From assembly GCA_026260175.1 (NCBI GenBank), contig JAKCWW010000439.1:20891-84890 (forward strand): a stretch of 64,000 nt of DNA, written 5' to 3'. The notes beneath the pieces are model-generated. The model made no database searches. It had not been told where the DNA came from and saw only the letters and a list, made by a program, of their open reading frames with translations. The translations under genes were made by a program, and so were the position numbers. The stretch's first letter is position 1, and each line of letters begins with the position of its first letter. Origin of the DNA: Reticulitermes lucifugus (lineage: Eukaryota > Arthropoda > Insecta > Blattodea > Rhinotermitidae). Positions 32,461 to 43,640 of the stretch are shown one piece after another.

Positions 32461-34312
32461 AATCCTCTATTTATCTTCATGTGGATAAGACATCCGTTTC
32501 CTGTGATGTTGGGCCTTAAGATAGAGTCATTTTGTTGTTCAAGGGAGTAGCTGTGCTTGGAGGTCCAACAGCGTGAGACTCTTCAAACCATCTGCACTTG
32601 AAATCAGGAAAATGCGCTGCGGTATTTGCATGGACACAGTGCAAATAAATTAGTTTAAACTTCGGAATCAACTGGCTCAGGGCAGAACCCAATGGTGAGT
32701 CCCTAACAACATTCTCATGAACTTTGGGCTCCTTCAAAGAAGTAAATTCATTAGCCACTTCAACAACTATATAAGGTTTTCAAGAAAGACAGTACGCCAT
32801 TAAGTTATTTATAATTAATTGTAATTACTGCGCCGTGTAATGCAATTCTCATTATGTTAACTGACACTATAAAAGATACAGCTGCATGTATTAATATTGC
32901 ATTGCACTTACGACAGGAAAATATTACTCGGCAGATCCTGTAATTAATATATTTTGAGATAATATTTGAACAGTATAATTACTTTTATTGAGAGGTACTC
33001 CATAAACGATATAAAATGAAAAGTTGACTAACTAGACTAACAGTAATTTGCAGTTGGTTAAACACTCACTATACAAACAGATAAGGCTGCTCTGCTTTAA
33101 TCGTCATATTTTGTATTTTATTTAATGGATTCACAGAAAGGGTTTCAGTGCAAACCACAAGGAATACTGAAAAATCCGCACGCCATTAATTAAATTCTGG
33201 GGTTTCTTATTTCATTCAAAAAAGTCGTAGTTGTCTAAAATAAAATGCGAGTGAACACGGACGGCAAAGGTGATAAATAACGACGTCAATATTTCAGTTC
33301 AATTCAGTGCAATTAAATACAACCCTAATAATAATAATAATAATAATAATGGCGAGGTTTCTTGTACAGGGTATTTTAGGTCCTGTATCAATTATCATTT
33401 ACATAGTTACGCAAAATGGACTTAAGGATGTTAACCTTAGAGAAATAAGGATCGAAATGGTCGTGGCTTATTTAACATATTATTCAGCCGTTCATGTTGA
33501 TGGAATGAGTAAAATCACGAAAGATCTCGTTCTGGATAACCGGTATCCCATGCAAGTTTCGAAGTTTCGAAAGCAGCAATCCTGAAGAAGCTTTAACACT
33601 ATGACAGTTCGCTGGCATGACTGAAGACTATGATCAGGATATTTGGGGAGTTCAAAAATATGTTAAACTGCTGTAGTCGGTATAATTTAACACGTGACGC
33701 CCTATTAAGTCCCATTTATTCTGCTTGAACTTAGTCAAGACACTGCACTGGAACTGAAGGCTAAAGACACAGTAAGTGAACCAAAACAGGGCACTGAGCT
33801 GAAGGTAAAAATGAAGTTCTGAAGATTGTTTGAATGGAATTTGTACAATCTGCAGATAACATGAAAATGGCAAACAAGACGGTAAGTCAAAAGTTCGCAA
33901 AAGCCTCTGAAGGTATACGTGATAAGAGAAGTTATTCAACCAACCCTGAAACAAATCAGCAGTGACAACATAGGTAACACCCTAATTATTATTCTTGCCT
34001 GCTTCCGGGTATTCCACTCGACATTTCAGTCGTAGTTTAAAAACTCTTTAACAGTCTTGATTTATCTGTCTGTGTGGCCCAAAATCTGTCACCATCTTTG
34101 TTTTGTAATTTAAAACCAAATTCTTCAAGTCACGTACTTAATGTAGCTCAGAAAACTGCATTATCATGTGGAATATAGGTGCAACTATGACACATAACGT
34201 TACCTTTGGCCACGCCTGCCTCTTAGCACGATGCTGGGAGATGTTGTGGCTGTCCAAACCAGGCCATTCAACCGGGATACTCTCTCACGTAAGATGCGTC
34301 ACACTGTGCAGT
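32461..34312. other. unassigned DNA with an (ATA)n tract at 33326-33350
   Basis: Frames at 32516-32758 (-), 33307-33585 (+) and 33652-33954 (-) have no recognised domain. The ATA microsatellite at 33326-33350 has about eight units. Confidence 0.5.
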
Positions 34313-34471
34313 AGACAGACAGAGAAACAGACAGGTACAGAGACAGACAAGCAGGCAAACAACTAAGGGGATACAGACGGATAGACGAATAGACGGACGG
34401 ACAGAGGGAAGGAGAGACAGAGAGACACACCGATAGAGAGATAGATGGATTAGATGGATCAGATAGATACA
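34313..34471. repeat. degenerate (GACA)/(GATA) tetranucleotide array
   Basis: GACAGACAGA-type units at 34313-34350 grade into GATAGACGAATAGACGGACG and GATAGATGGATTAGATGGAT units to 34471. The two overlapping minus-strand open frames here are serine/leucine-rich products of the repeat. Confidence 0.9.
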
Positions 34472-34649
34472 TGTAATGCGAAAAAAATAGATAAGGAAAA
34501 GGAGGAGAAATACACAAGAAACAAGCAACAAAGGATATCGCCTAAGTACGTAACTAAAGTGAGACTACAAAGGAACAAGCAAGAAAGGACACAAATCCGC
34601 TTTCTTCATTTTGATGTGCATTACGGTTTAAGTTTATTAAAATCTACAG

Positions 34650-34830
34650 TCCCTGGCCTATATAGGATTATGGGATCTGAAGATCCTTGCAGGTTTCTTC
34701 TGGGTCATGACACCATGTAGACTAGTAGTAGGTATCAACGTTTCTGAGAAACATGCTGCCCCCATGTCATGTTCAGACAATGTTTACGTCCACCTAGAGG
34801 ACTACAAGACGTCAACCCAGAAGACCACAT
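34650..34830 (+). repeat. dispersed repeat with pseudo-coding string (family D-like)
   Basis: Translation gives GSEDPCRFLLGHDTM and GINVSEKHAAPMS, strings that recur with variants in a dispersed insect repeat also represented at 56885-57065 (FRGTYYLHLQGLSVFERGDG). The class is unknown; the peptides are not independent genes. Confidence 0.4.
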
Positions 34831-35278
34831 TAATCAGTCTTGTGTGGGATCTGTTTTCCTTCCACACCTGTTCTATAGCTCTCATCAGCTTCAGAAGTCT
34901 CTCCGTCTTCCAGACACCCACCTACGTAACAGTAAAATTTAAATTGCAGCTATAAAATCGTGTCTGAATCATTGAAGAACTTGTCTTTGTCATTTCCTTA
35001 TCGTATGGTTTCCAGATGACAGAAGTATGTCCATATTTTACTTTCAGCTAATTTCTCGACCTGCACCAGACACGCAGCTCTTACTTCCTAACCGTAGCTT
35101 GGACAAACCACTTCTTCTGTAATTACTGGTTTTAACGTTTATAGTTTTCCAGTGTTTCTTTTTTTTGAGAAGAGCCCCGCAGCAGAACCTACGGATGCAC
35201 CGCAGCCTTAAGGGTTTATTGAGCAACCCTTGTCAAGAAGATGTAGAGAAAAATGATCAGTTTTTTTTTATTTTTCCA
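34831..35278. other. unassigned DNA
   Basis: A minus-strand frame at 35044-35226 is unrecognised. Confidence 0.5.
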
Positions 35279-35410
35279 ACTAATGGAACACTGGTGGAAT
35301 GAAATTGGCAGGGGAAAACCGATGTACTCGGGGAAAAACCTGTCCCAGTGCCAATTTGTCCACCACAAACCCCACATGGACTGACCCAGGATCGAACCCG
35401 GGCCTCTGCT
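35279..35410 (-). mobile_element. SINE family A, partial
   Basis: On the minus strand GGCCCGGGTTCGATCCTGGG is an excellent box B. It is followed by CAGTCCATGTGGGGTTTGTG, GGCACTGGGACAGG and CCAATTTCATTCCACCAGTG. The 5' head ahead of box B is cut short and the 3' GCGTCGTTAAATAA end is missing. Confidence 0.7.
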
Positions 35411-37482
35411 TTTCAGTGTTAATGGTGATCCCGTTCTTGGGTTTTCGTGTCGTGTAGAAGTAGGTTGTTACAGACGATTCGAAGAAACATTCTGGATCCA
35501 TATTCAGTGTCGAAAAGCTTCGACCTTGAAAAATCAGGCAACATAATCATACAAAACGTCGGCAACATAGCCTACTTATACTCCGTGTCTATACTCAAGA
35601 ATGAGATAAAAAAATAACAGTTCTGAATTTATTCCACGATCTAAATTCGTAAATTGTAGGAACAATATTGGATAGAATTACTTGCATTCAAAGCACTCAA
35701 CAGGCAATGCGCAATCAATTTATTTTAAAGGTAATGATTCTTGCACAGAAAGGCCTTCAAAGCAATTAGTCACTGCTAGATTAGAAAATGCAAATAATAT
35801 TAAGCAGTTTACTGATAACATCTCAGTAAAAAAGAATGTTAATTACATTCAAACATTTTGAGAACAACAACACGAATGTGATGGTCAATTTTGTTCTCAC
35901 TAGTCAAGCGTACCACAATTAAACACACTCACACATTCCGTATCCACACTGAAGCCCGTACAGCATTATGTGGCGATGGTCCTGACAGTATTTCTGCAGA
36001 AGCTCGGTAACCCCCATCCAAGGAGCACGGCCTTCATCCTCAATTCTGACGATTAAGTAACTTGCCTTGATCAGTTACATACTTCTGTAACACGTATGCT
36101 CTTCTCTTTAGAGACGTTCCCAAATCAATTCGTCCTCTGTTTCCGTACTTTGATACTTGTTTTGCATATCTTTATTTTCAAATGCTACAATGTAACCAGT
36201 TCAGTTGTACCTTGTATTTTCATTCTCTTATTCAGTTTCAAACTGTATAATCTCTCGCTTATGTATCCTGTTCTGTACTTAAAAACCTCACATCACCAAT
36301 CTGCCTTACTTTCCACAGAACCGAATATGATCCCTGCTATGAATGTGATAAGACACGCATGCGCAAATTTCGTGACGAATGAGGAGTTGCTACTACCCAT
36401 CCTGACAGCTCTCTACACAGTGCACTAGCTCACTACACGCTACTGGAAATGCTCCATGTTTTCAGTCTGGATGTCTGTCGTTCCTACCAACAGCAGACCA
36501 GTAGTCCCACCTATAGCCAGCAGCCTCCCGCACAGCGGTGTTCCACTACATTAGATCGCATTCGCATGAAAGTAGTGCAGGCAGCTACGGTAGTCGGTAG
36601 CTTAGCCGACATTCGAAGCAGATGCCTAGCGAACATACAAATCACACCAGGTCTGATATTGGTATAAAGTCTGTACCTTGATATTTCTCCTACGTTCACT
36701 CCGAAGTTTCCCAAGTGCTCACCTGCATTTAAATTTTCAAGATAAAAATCTACACAGTTTCTCATTTACTCGTCCCATTCTTCTTCATTCGCCCTATTAC
36801 AAGGCCTATTAAGGAAAGAGTACAAGCTCGTGAGAGCAGAATAAAAGGGAGAAAAATACGAGTAACTTGTAACATGAAAGAAGGAAGTGGAAGTTCATTA
36901 ATAATATATGTACAGATAATAAGAATTACTAGCTACGAATTTCATAAAAGTAGACGGAAATATGCGTCTCAATTAATTTTGGCCAGCTTATCTTAAGTAA
37001 CTCGTCGGGGCAGAAATCTACCAACTGATACTCGTTCACTCAATCAAGGACTTCCACGTCGCTCGTAATATCTAGCATCGACCCTATCCAAAGTCACTAG
37101 AGTCATGTGCAATTATTCACTCCATTTTCGTAATGAACTGCAGCATTAGACGCAAAAGCAAAAGGTAAGCATTAGATGTTACATATCCTTGTCATGCAAT
37201 GCTCCCTCTGCAACTACGGATTCTACTATTGCGGAAATTCGTTTTAACGCTCTTATATTCTATCGTTTCTTCAAACCTGACATACAAACACGCCTACATC
37301 ATACGCATGAAAAGGCAAGCTTTACAATTAACTGCGCCAGAACTGCTTATGCACATTATTCGTTATGTATGTTGTTCCTCCCCCATCCCGCCAGCGTCTC
37401 TGCCCCCCCCCCCTTGCATACTTCTTACAGTAGTGTGCAAATGCTGTATCATTGTTCATTGTTTCCCTATTAACTTCACGTA
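35411..37482. other. unassigned DNA
   Basis: Frames at 36096-36428 (110 residues, hydrophobic), 36449-36667, 36511-36765 and two overlapping frames at 37189-37483 were read and are not recognised. A C12 homopolymer occurs at about 37405. Confidence 0.5.
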
Positions 37483-37745
37483 GCCGATCCCAGTGGCCGC
37501 GCGGTCAAAGGCGTGGGTCTACGGCCGCTCGCTTGCTGGGATTGCGGTTTCGAATACCGTCAGGGGCATGATGTCTATCTCTTGTGAATGTTGTGTGTGT
37601 AGTCAGATAGAGTTGGGCCTATCACTCGTCCAAAGGAGTCCTACCGAGTATGGTTTGTCTGAGTGAGGTCGAGGACCTCATACAGGAGGCCTAGGCCCAC
37701 TATGGCTGTCGAACCTGTCCAACATACAAGGAGGAACATGTTTTT
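37483..37745 (+). mobile_element. tRNA-derived SINE, family C
   Basis: The head CAGTGGCCGCGCGGTCAAAG (box-A region, tRNA-Ser/Leu-like) is followed 45-50 nt later by GCGGTTTCGAATACCGTCAG, a good box B. The body contains GTGTGTAGTCAGATAGAGTT, a GTCCTACCGAGTATGG block and CATACAAGGAGGAACATG. It is the only clear copy of this family here and its head is well preserved. Confidence 0.7.
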
Positions 37746-38167
37746 AATTTTCATTACCACAACAATGACAAAGTACGCGGTTAAGGCAAATTGCTTGTTG
37801 ATTTTTGCCCACACAAATCTTGCATAGCAATCTAAATATACCTACTGATATATATATATCACATGCCGTCTGAAGTAAGGCTGTTTTCACGAAAAGGGCA
37901 GTTACAAAATTCTGTGCAGTAGTGTAAAGACTTTAATTTAAACCATTTGAAGACAGAAGTTCTTCAAACTTATATCTGAAAATTCAGTTCCTACTTACAC
38001 AGAACATATTCCTTGTCTATTACAAAGACAAGTCAGTTAATGCTGTACAGAAACACATCTGAATTAAGTGTGAAAATCATACGGAAATACACCGTGAGGT
38101 AAAAAGCAGATTTTCGTATGTTACATCGGAAAAGGTCTGTAGACGCCATAAAGTATATACTGGGACA
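37746..38167. other. unassigned AT-rich DNA
   Basis: No feature recognised. Confidence 0.5.
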
Positions 38168-38407
38168 ACATGTATAGCACCACTCATTCTTGACCTTGGC
38201 ATTAGAGAGAGGTGTGTGACTAACTTCACGCCCCGGCCGCTTTACCCCGGGAAAGAACCCCGGTATCAATTTTATAAGAGGCTGGGTGGGACCCAGAGCC
38301 AGTCAGAAAGTTTTGGAGAAAAGATAAATTGTTGTCACTACCAGTATTCGAATCCAGGACCGTCCAGCTCATAGCCTAGTCACTATAACGACTATGCTAC
38401 CCTGGCT
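38168..38407 (-). mobile_element. tRNA-derived SINE, family B, near full length
   Basis: The minus strand begins AGCCAGGGTAGCATAGTCGT. Box B is GGATTCGAATACTGG, followed by GACTGGCTCTGGGTCCCACC, CCCGGGGTAAAGCGGCCGGG and GAAGTTAGTCACACACCTCT, ending in a TAATGCCAAGGTCAAGAATG 3' end. Confidence 0.7.
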
Positions 38408-39104
38408 CATAATGTTATATCGGATGGTACGTACAATTACACTATTGGGCGTAAATCTTTAACCCATAGTGGCCGGGGCATTCTTACAAGCTGCAAGGTC
38501 TGTTATTTTGTAACAGGCTAAATATTTTCCTTCTAAGCCTGTTGTCTGAAGTACTAGGACTAGAACGTTGGTTGACTGACTGTACATTCAACGGTGCGCA
38601 TACCACGACACAGCAACATGCTTTCTCCGGCACCGTAACAATGAATGAGTGCGACGCAGGACAATTGCAGGCGCAGTTATGCGTAACAGTCATATAGGCA
38701 GAGCCCGAGGTGAAATTGTTTATCTTGTATAAACTTGTAAAGTTCTTACTGTGAAAGAACCACAACCCCAAACGAAACTACAAGGAAATATTAAGCTGCC
38801 AGCAAATATAAAAAAAAGACAGTGCCTTGAGATGTTGCTGGGCTTTACAGAAGGATCCAGAAGAGCATACGAACGATTGGTGCCGTGGAAAAGCAATACG
38901 TAATACATATTCCGAGTGTCTGTTTGTAACCTTAGTTATCCAGCACGCAAACCGCTTGCGCCACATGTTACTCGTATAATGTCATTATGGCCTCTCCGGT
39001 TCTACCATATTTTTCAACATTATCTCATAAACGGTACGATTTTCGGAAAAAGCTACCGAACACGAAATGTGTGTTTTGATTTTCTCTACAACTTTTATCT
39101 GAAA
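38408..39104. other. unassigned DNA
   Basis: Frames at 38484-38771, 38720-38908, 38778-38966 (-) and 38916-39119 (+) overlap and are not recognised. Confidence 0.5.
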
Positions 39105-39365
39105 CATTTATCATTCTAAGCAGAATTGAGAGAGATATGGCCATAAATGTATATTGGTCTTCATATAAAGTACCCGTTATTCTTGTCAGATTTTAAGGAA
39201 ACTTGAATTTTCTCAACAGATGTTCGAAGAATCCTCAAATATCAAATTTAATGAAAATCCGTCCAGTGGGAGCAGAGTTGTTCCATGCTGACGGACGGGC
39301 AGCAGACAGACAATGACGCCGATGGTCGCTTTTCGCAATTTTGCGAACGCGCCTAAATATGGGAG
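39105..39365 (+). repeat. dispersed repeat family F, fullest copy
   Basis: The order is a GAGAGATATGGCCATAAATG start, CAAATATCAAATTTAATGAA, AATCCGTCCAGTGGGAGCAG, GACGGACGGGCAGCAGACAG, and a hairpin TTCGCAATTTTGCGAA at 39329-39344. Pieces recur at 19661-19750 (+) and 31187-31226 (-). The GACAGACA-like run is internal to the repeat. The class is unknown. Confidence 0.5.
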
Positions 39366-40581
39366 TCACAAATTTCCGAGTCATTTATAAGGCCTTATAA
39401 TAAAAGGAGACATAACTTCATGACATGGCACACAGTATGTTCGCCCAATGTATCTCTTTCCGATGAGGCACTAATTATACCGAAAGAGGAATTCCCGAGT
39501 TTTCATAGCCCTTGCAGTCGAATGGTGGGAAACGAGCCTGATATATACCACAGCCACTTCCTCCCCAGGATCTTCCACTTGACTAAAAACATTCGTCAGG
39601 TTTTCATGCCGTTGTGAGGTGCGTTTGTAATGTAATTCTTTAGTACGACAAATCAACTACAAATTTTTTGTCGAAAACAATTCTTATTCAAATGAACTGG
39701 ATGGAAAAAACAGGACGTAAGTTCAGCGTCTAATTCGAAATCAGAGCTGCTAAGTTCTATTCCGGAGAAGAAAGTGTTTATTCTATTCCCATAAGATACA
39801 AGTTTAAAATAGCCTTTTATCTCCGTTTGAGTCTTCCAAGTAGTCACCGTCTAAAATTCTAACAATTTCCTCGTCACAATTCTCTTGCATTCTCCCTAAC
39901 ACACTCGAGTCACGCGTTCAACGTAATTTAATTTTCCACTGAAAACTAGAAGATTTGACTTTAACACTAAAATGTGGTTTTTACAATCCCTGATTATATT
40001 ACAGAAATACCGAGTTCGAATCCGGGCTACCAGATTATGAATTAAATTGTTGAGGAACTTTATATTATATATATACCGTACATTTCAATAATTAATTAAA
40101 TTGTTGAGATTTTATTGAGTACCTACTCAACAAGGATTTCCGTCTGCTGACTTCCGCGTCCTGCCATTCGACGCTGTAAAAGCCACACAGACGACAACAG
40201 CGTAATTTATAAACCCCACGGCCGCTGCCTATATTAAACTCCTGTTGTGTTAAAGAATATCTCTATCGTTTACACGAGAGCAAATAGCCTCAGAAGCTGT
40301 CGCGCCTCCATGCCCGCATTTACACATCACTTTACATGCAAAACTCAAAAGAGAAGTAAAATCAATTTATTTTCGCTTTAATATTTTCTTTGTAACTCCT
40401 ATTTAGATTGATAAACTACAAATACTCAGTACGCAAATCAACACATGAAATAAAAGTTTTATTTCACTAACTTTAAATAACGAACACATTTCGGGATTGT
40501 CTTTTTTTATTCTCGGAAATGCGGCCTCTTAATTTGACCACTTTTTATCCTCTTAACGACAAACGAAGAAACATGGAGCAT
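39366..40581. other. unassigned DNA
   Basis: A GAGTTCGAATCCGGGC string at about 40012-40027 is a perfect Pol III box B, but no box A lies upstream, so it is only a hint of another SINE. Frames at 39420-39617 and 39471-39656 oppose each other and are unrecognised. Confidence 0.45.
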
Positions 40582-40712
40582 GTATGGAATGATAATTGAC
40601 AGAGGAAAAAAGAAAAACGTAAGCGGACAGAAAGCTGTTTCAGTGCCACTTTGTCCACCACAAATCCTACATGGATTACAAGGAGATCTGGCCCAAGACT
40701 GCTCGGTAAAAA
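40582..40712 (-). mobile_element. SINE family A, decayed partial copy
   Basis: The minus strand shows CTTGTAATCCATGTAGGATT, TGTGGTGGACAAAGTGGCAC and TGAAACAGCTTTCTGTCCGC, matching the family A body. Box B is disrupted. Confidence 0.55.
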
Positions 40713-42200
40713 GCCATCGACTATACAGAAGAACTATGGCATGTTCTTAAAATGCCATGCTTCATTTTCAAACTCAGACCATTAAATAAGTTTCACACAA
40801 TCACTGCCTTGTTCCCTTCACATAGACAAGTCTGGTTGACCTTGTTACTAATTAAACTCTGGCCTCCAAAATTCTTCCAGACCAAAGAAACTCCCAAAGT
40901 TACCAAGCTCAGCAACTCTTGAATCGAGCTGTTTATCTGGTTACTACAGAGATCACTGGCCGTACCAGCATTTTTGTTTGAAGTCGTTCAGGCAGTTAAG
41001 TTACCTTGACCTTAACCGTGCAAGTGTCTTTGCCCTCTCCTCCATTCTAGCTTGTCCACCGCAACACGAAGCAACTAAATCAGAATGCTTGCCAATAGAG
41101 CGCAGCCAGGCAGTTCTTTCTGTTTAAAACAAATTTGTCTTATGCTATTTCGAATGTGTTTTGCACTAGTGCAAAGAAAACTACAGAAAACACAAAGCAT
41201 ATGAGAGAGGTGCCTTATACGTTCTTGCCAGGAATTTTCCCAGTAAACCTCCAACAATTTCAGGAGAGCATAAGTCCAATAAAAACAGGTTTCTTCCCCG
41301 GGTGAATATACAGAAAGATAAGATAGGCCTTCACATCTCATTATAAAAGCAAACAACACGAAATAATTTAAAAAATCAGAACAACGATTTCCGAACTGTG
41401 ATCGAAATTACTCTAATTAAACACTACACGAACTTCCGTGTTTTAATCTATCACCGGGGTATTCCATAAAAGTCCATATTAGTCGTTTAGCTCAGTGTGT
41501 GTTCACACATTATAAGAAATCTTTCGATTAAATTTAGTATTTGTTTGCACACTGTGTTTCAGACCTTAGTTCCTTCTCGGAATTAAGCTAAAAAGAATGG
41601 CATGGCACGTGATCTGAGGGGAATTTCTACTAGTCGCCAGCGTTGAGTTAGCTTATACGAAAAAGCGGGGGATGCAAACACCACGTAGAAGGAAATGGCA
41701 AAACTTACCAAACAACATTGATATGTTAGGTATGGAGAGTAAAGGAATGGATAAATTATAACATTTTCTAGGAGTAGGCACTTAGAGAGAAACGTAACTG
41801 GTTCAAAGAGAAAAACTGCGTGATCCTTACTACAAAATTCATAAACAATGCACAATTGCGGGGGCGTACCAATGTGTCCGCCCATCCGTTCGTCTTCATT
41901 CAATCACATTTCGATGGTATTTGGTATTATGAGACATTTATTTCTGTTTCAAGTGTGTCAAAAACAACACCTACATCACACTAAGCTAAAATGGCTCAGC
42001 ATACAACAGATTAATAGCAGACTGCTTAACAAAGTTTACAAATATAAATTTGCTCTGCATCTGATTAGCTTTACACAAAATTAACTATGTCTTATGTTAA
42101 ACGAGTGCAAGCTGTAAGCAAAAAAAAAAAAAACGTGTGAGTGTTAAAATTTGTATGACCATATTTAGGTAACATCATCCCATTGTGCTAGTTAATCAAT
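40713..42200. other. unassigned DNA
   Basis: Minus-strand frames at 41075-41359 and 41583-41903 (94 and 106 residues) are rich in F, Y, C and L and have no recognised domain. An A-run lies at 42120-42133. Confidence 0.5.
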
Positions 42201-42259
42201 ATCGATTTTATTATCCTGACAAACATAAAACTCGAACACTGTACGTTCATTTATTTACT

Positions 42260-42307
42260 TTTCTTCGTCATGTTTCGGAAGTTTTTTCGGCCATCATCAG
42301 GCAGAAA
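42260..42307 (-). ncRNA. hammerhead-ribozyme-like motif (site 4)
   Basis: On the minus strand TTTCTGC pairs with GAAGAAA (6 of 7). The core is a perfect CTGATGA, stem II is GG/CC around the spacer with an unpaired T before it, then come GAAA and ACATGAC. The last U of the ACAUGU step is changed to A, which should impair cleavage. Confidence 0.5.
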
Positions 42308-42431
42308 CACAAGTACACAATCAGAAAATATGTTATGTAAGAGGAATAATAGCTACTTTTAAGTACTTTATCACGCCAAATGTGACGCAGAGGCCTCTTC
42401 AATAGCATGCTTTTCCGAATATGTACTTGTG

Positions 42432-42478
42432 TTTCGGCCTAATGATGACCGAAAAACAGCCGAAAAATGTTGTAGAAA
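42432..42478 (+). ncRNA. hammerhead-ribozyme-like motif (site 5)
   Basis: TTTCGGC at 42432-42438 pairs with GTAGAAA at 42472-42478 (6 of 7, one G-U). The core is CTAATGA (one change), followed by a spacer ending GCC, GAAA, AATGTT. It is the mirror partner of site 4 in the inverted repeat. Confidence 0.45.
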
Positions 42479-42746
42479 AGTAAATAAATGAACTACAGTG
42501 TTCAAGGATTGTGTTTGTCTGGATAATAAAATAGATTTTGTAAGACCACATTTTACAATCGTATAAAATGAGTACCACTATAACCTACTTCTGTATATTT
42601 TAAAATTCAGATTTTTAAAATTGTGATGGGAGTTAAAAATATTTGGAATCAAATGGCAGCAAGTATCCCCCGAATATAAAGTACTCTTTTACCTACTTCC
42701 CGAATGTAATTTTAATTTGATGTTGCAATTCACAAATATTAACGAA

Positions 42747-43155
42747 GGTCAATCAAAAAGTAAAGTGAATTTGTCTGTAGAGGCGCTGCAATCGATGCAC
42801 TGCGAAACGTAGGGGTTGTCTCAATAGCTACATACTTAGGCATTTTTGCGACAAGTCGCTGTCAGGTTCAGTTAGTGTTGTGTTTGTTTACAAATCTTTT
42901 TTAAAGATGGCGGCACCGCTTTCGAATTATTCCGTTGTAGAACAGCGAGCTGTGATCCGTTTTATTGTGGTCAGAAGGCATTAAAGCATCTGAAGCCGCC
43001 GATTCGCAACAAGTGCAGAGGTTTTCTGTTCAAGGGGGTTCATATCCTTCACGACAACGCGCGTCCGCTTTCCGCCGCAGCTACCGTTGAAGCAATCAGG
43101 AAGCTGAAATTTGAACCTCCCCCACAAGCCATACAGCATTTACGCTTAATTTAAT
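42747..43155 (+). mobile_element. internally deleted mariner transposon (copy 1)
   Basis: A GAAGGTCAATCAAAAAGTAA at 42746 may be the 5' terminal region. From ATG 42907 the peptide reads MAAPLSNYSVVEQRAVIRF, the start of a mariner transposase. A one-base change then shifts the frame, and GIKASE follows. The sequence jumps directly to KPPIRNKCRGFLFKGVHIL and HDNARPLSAAATVEAIRKLK in another frame, about 200 residues further on in the family. HDNAR carries the second catalytic Asp (codon 43053). The first Asp and everything after KFE are gone. The internal join lies at about 42985-42995. Confidence 0.75.
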
Positions 43156-43179
43156 GACGATATCAGCTCAGGCTACACA

Positions 43180-43400
43180 GTGTCGAGTCTTGGGATAATT
43201 AGTAAACACTGAATCTGAAAGAATTTGGAAATAAACGGTCCTGACATAATTTCAGACCCTTTTCTGGCATTTATGCGGAAAGGCTTTTAAAACCACGAAA
43301 AAACTAACCAGAGTAGCAGATTTCCGGGATGAGATTTATGCCCGAGACCTGCCGAATACGAAGCAGGATTGCTAACAACTCGACTGCGGTGTTCTGTATT
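43180..43400 (-). mobile_element. possible tRNA-derived SINE (family not assigned)
   Basis: On the minus strand GTCGAGTTGTTAGCAATCCT, TTCGTATTCGGCAGGTCTCG and GGCATAAATC look like an eroded tRNA-Ser/Leu-like head. Downstream it reads AAAGCCTTTCCGCATAAATG and CCAGAAAAGGGTCTGAAATT. Box B is damaged. Confidence 0.45.
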
Positions 43401-43511
43401 TTCCCTAAAAAACACAATTTGAAAATTGTTATGACTATCTTTAGAGTGCGAATGTCAACTTAGATTTGTCTGAATAGCGAGATGACTTAGACCAAATAGA
43501 AGCCGGCCTAT

Positions 43512-43640
43512 GACATGAGATTTCAGATTCTCATGATGGTGAATACGAAGATTGCAGTCGTCTATAATGCGACGCCGTGCAGTTTCCTCCGTCAGGGTAC
43601 CTTGAAGATGGAGGTAGAGGGTATTTGTGTACCAAGCTAA
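43512..43640 (+). repeat. dispersed repeat family D, fragment
   Basis: Translation RFQILMMVNTKIAVVYNATP then CSF and GTLKMEVEG parallels KFEVLSTVATKITVFRYVTS and STLKMEAVRSS at 59620-59875, in the same order but with the middle deleted. Confidence 0.45.

Larger units (their letters stand above)
42201..42536. mobile_element. inverted repeat with ~118-bp arms, a hammerhead-like motif in each arm
   Basis: The left arm 42201-42318 starts ATCGATTTTATTATCC. The right arm 42419-42536 ends GGATAATAAAATAGAT and is its reverse complement with scattered mismatches, separated by about 100 bp. Both arms carry GTTCATTTATTTACTTTTCT in minus-strand sense and a TGATGATGGCC/TAATGATGACC...CGAAA motif. The layout resembles two copies of one element end in opposite orientation, as reported for the pseudo-LTRs of Penelope-like elements, but no coding sequence is present here. 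Confidence 0.6.

Noticed and set aside
36096-36428. 110-residue hydrophobic frame considered as a membrane protein exon
   Set aside because: No homologous family recognised, no splice context, and composition is typical of T-rich DNA.
40012-40027. Perfect box B GAGTTCGAATCC
   Set aside because: No recognisable box A or SINE body around it.
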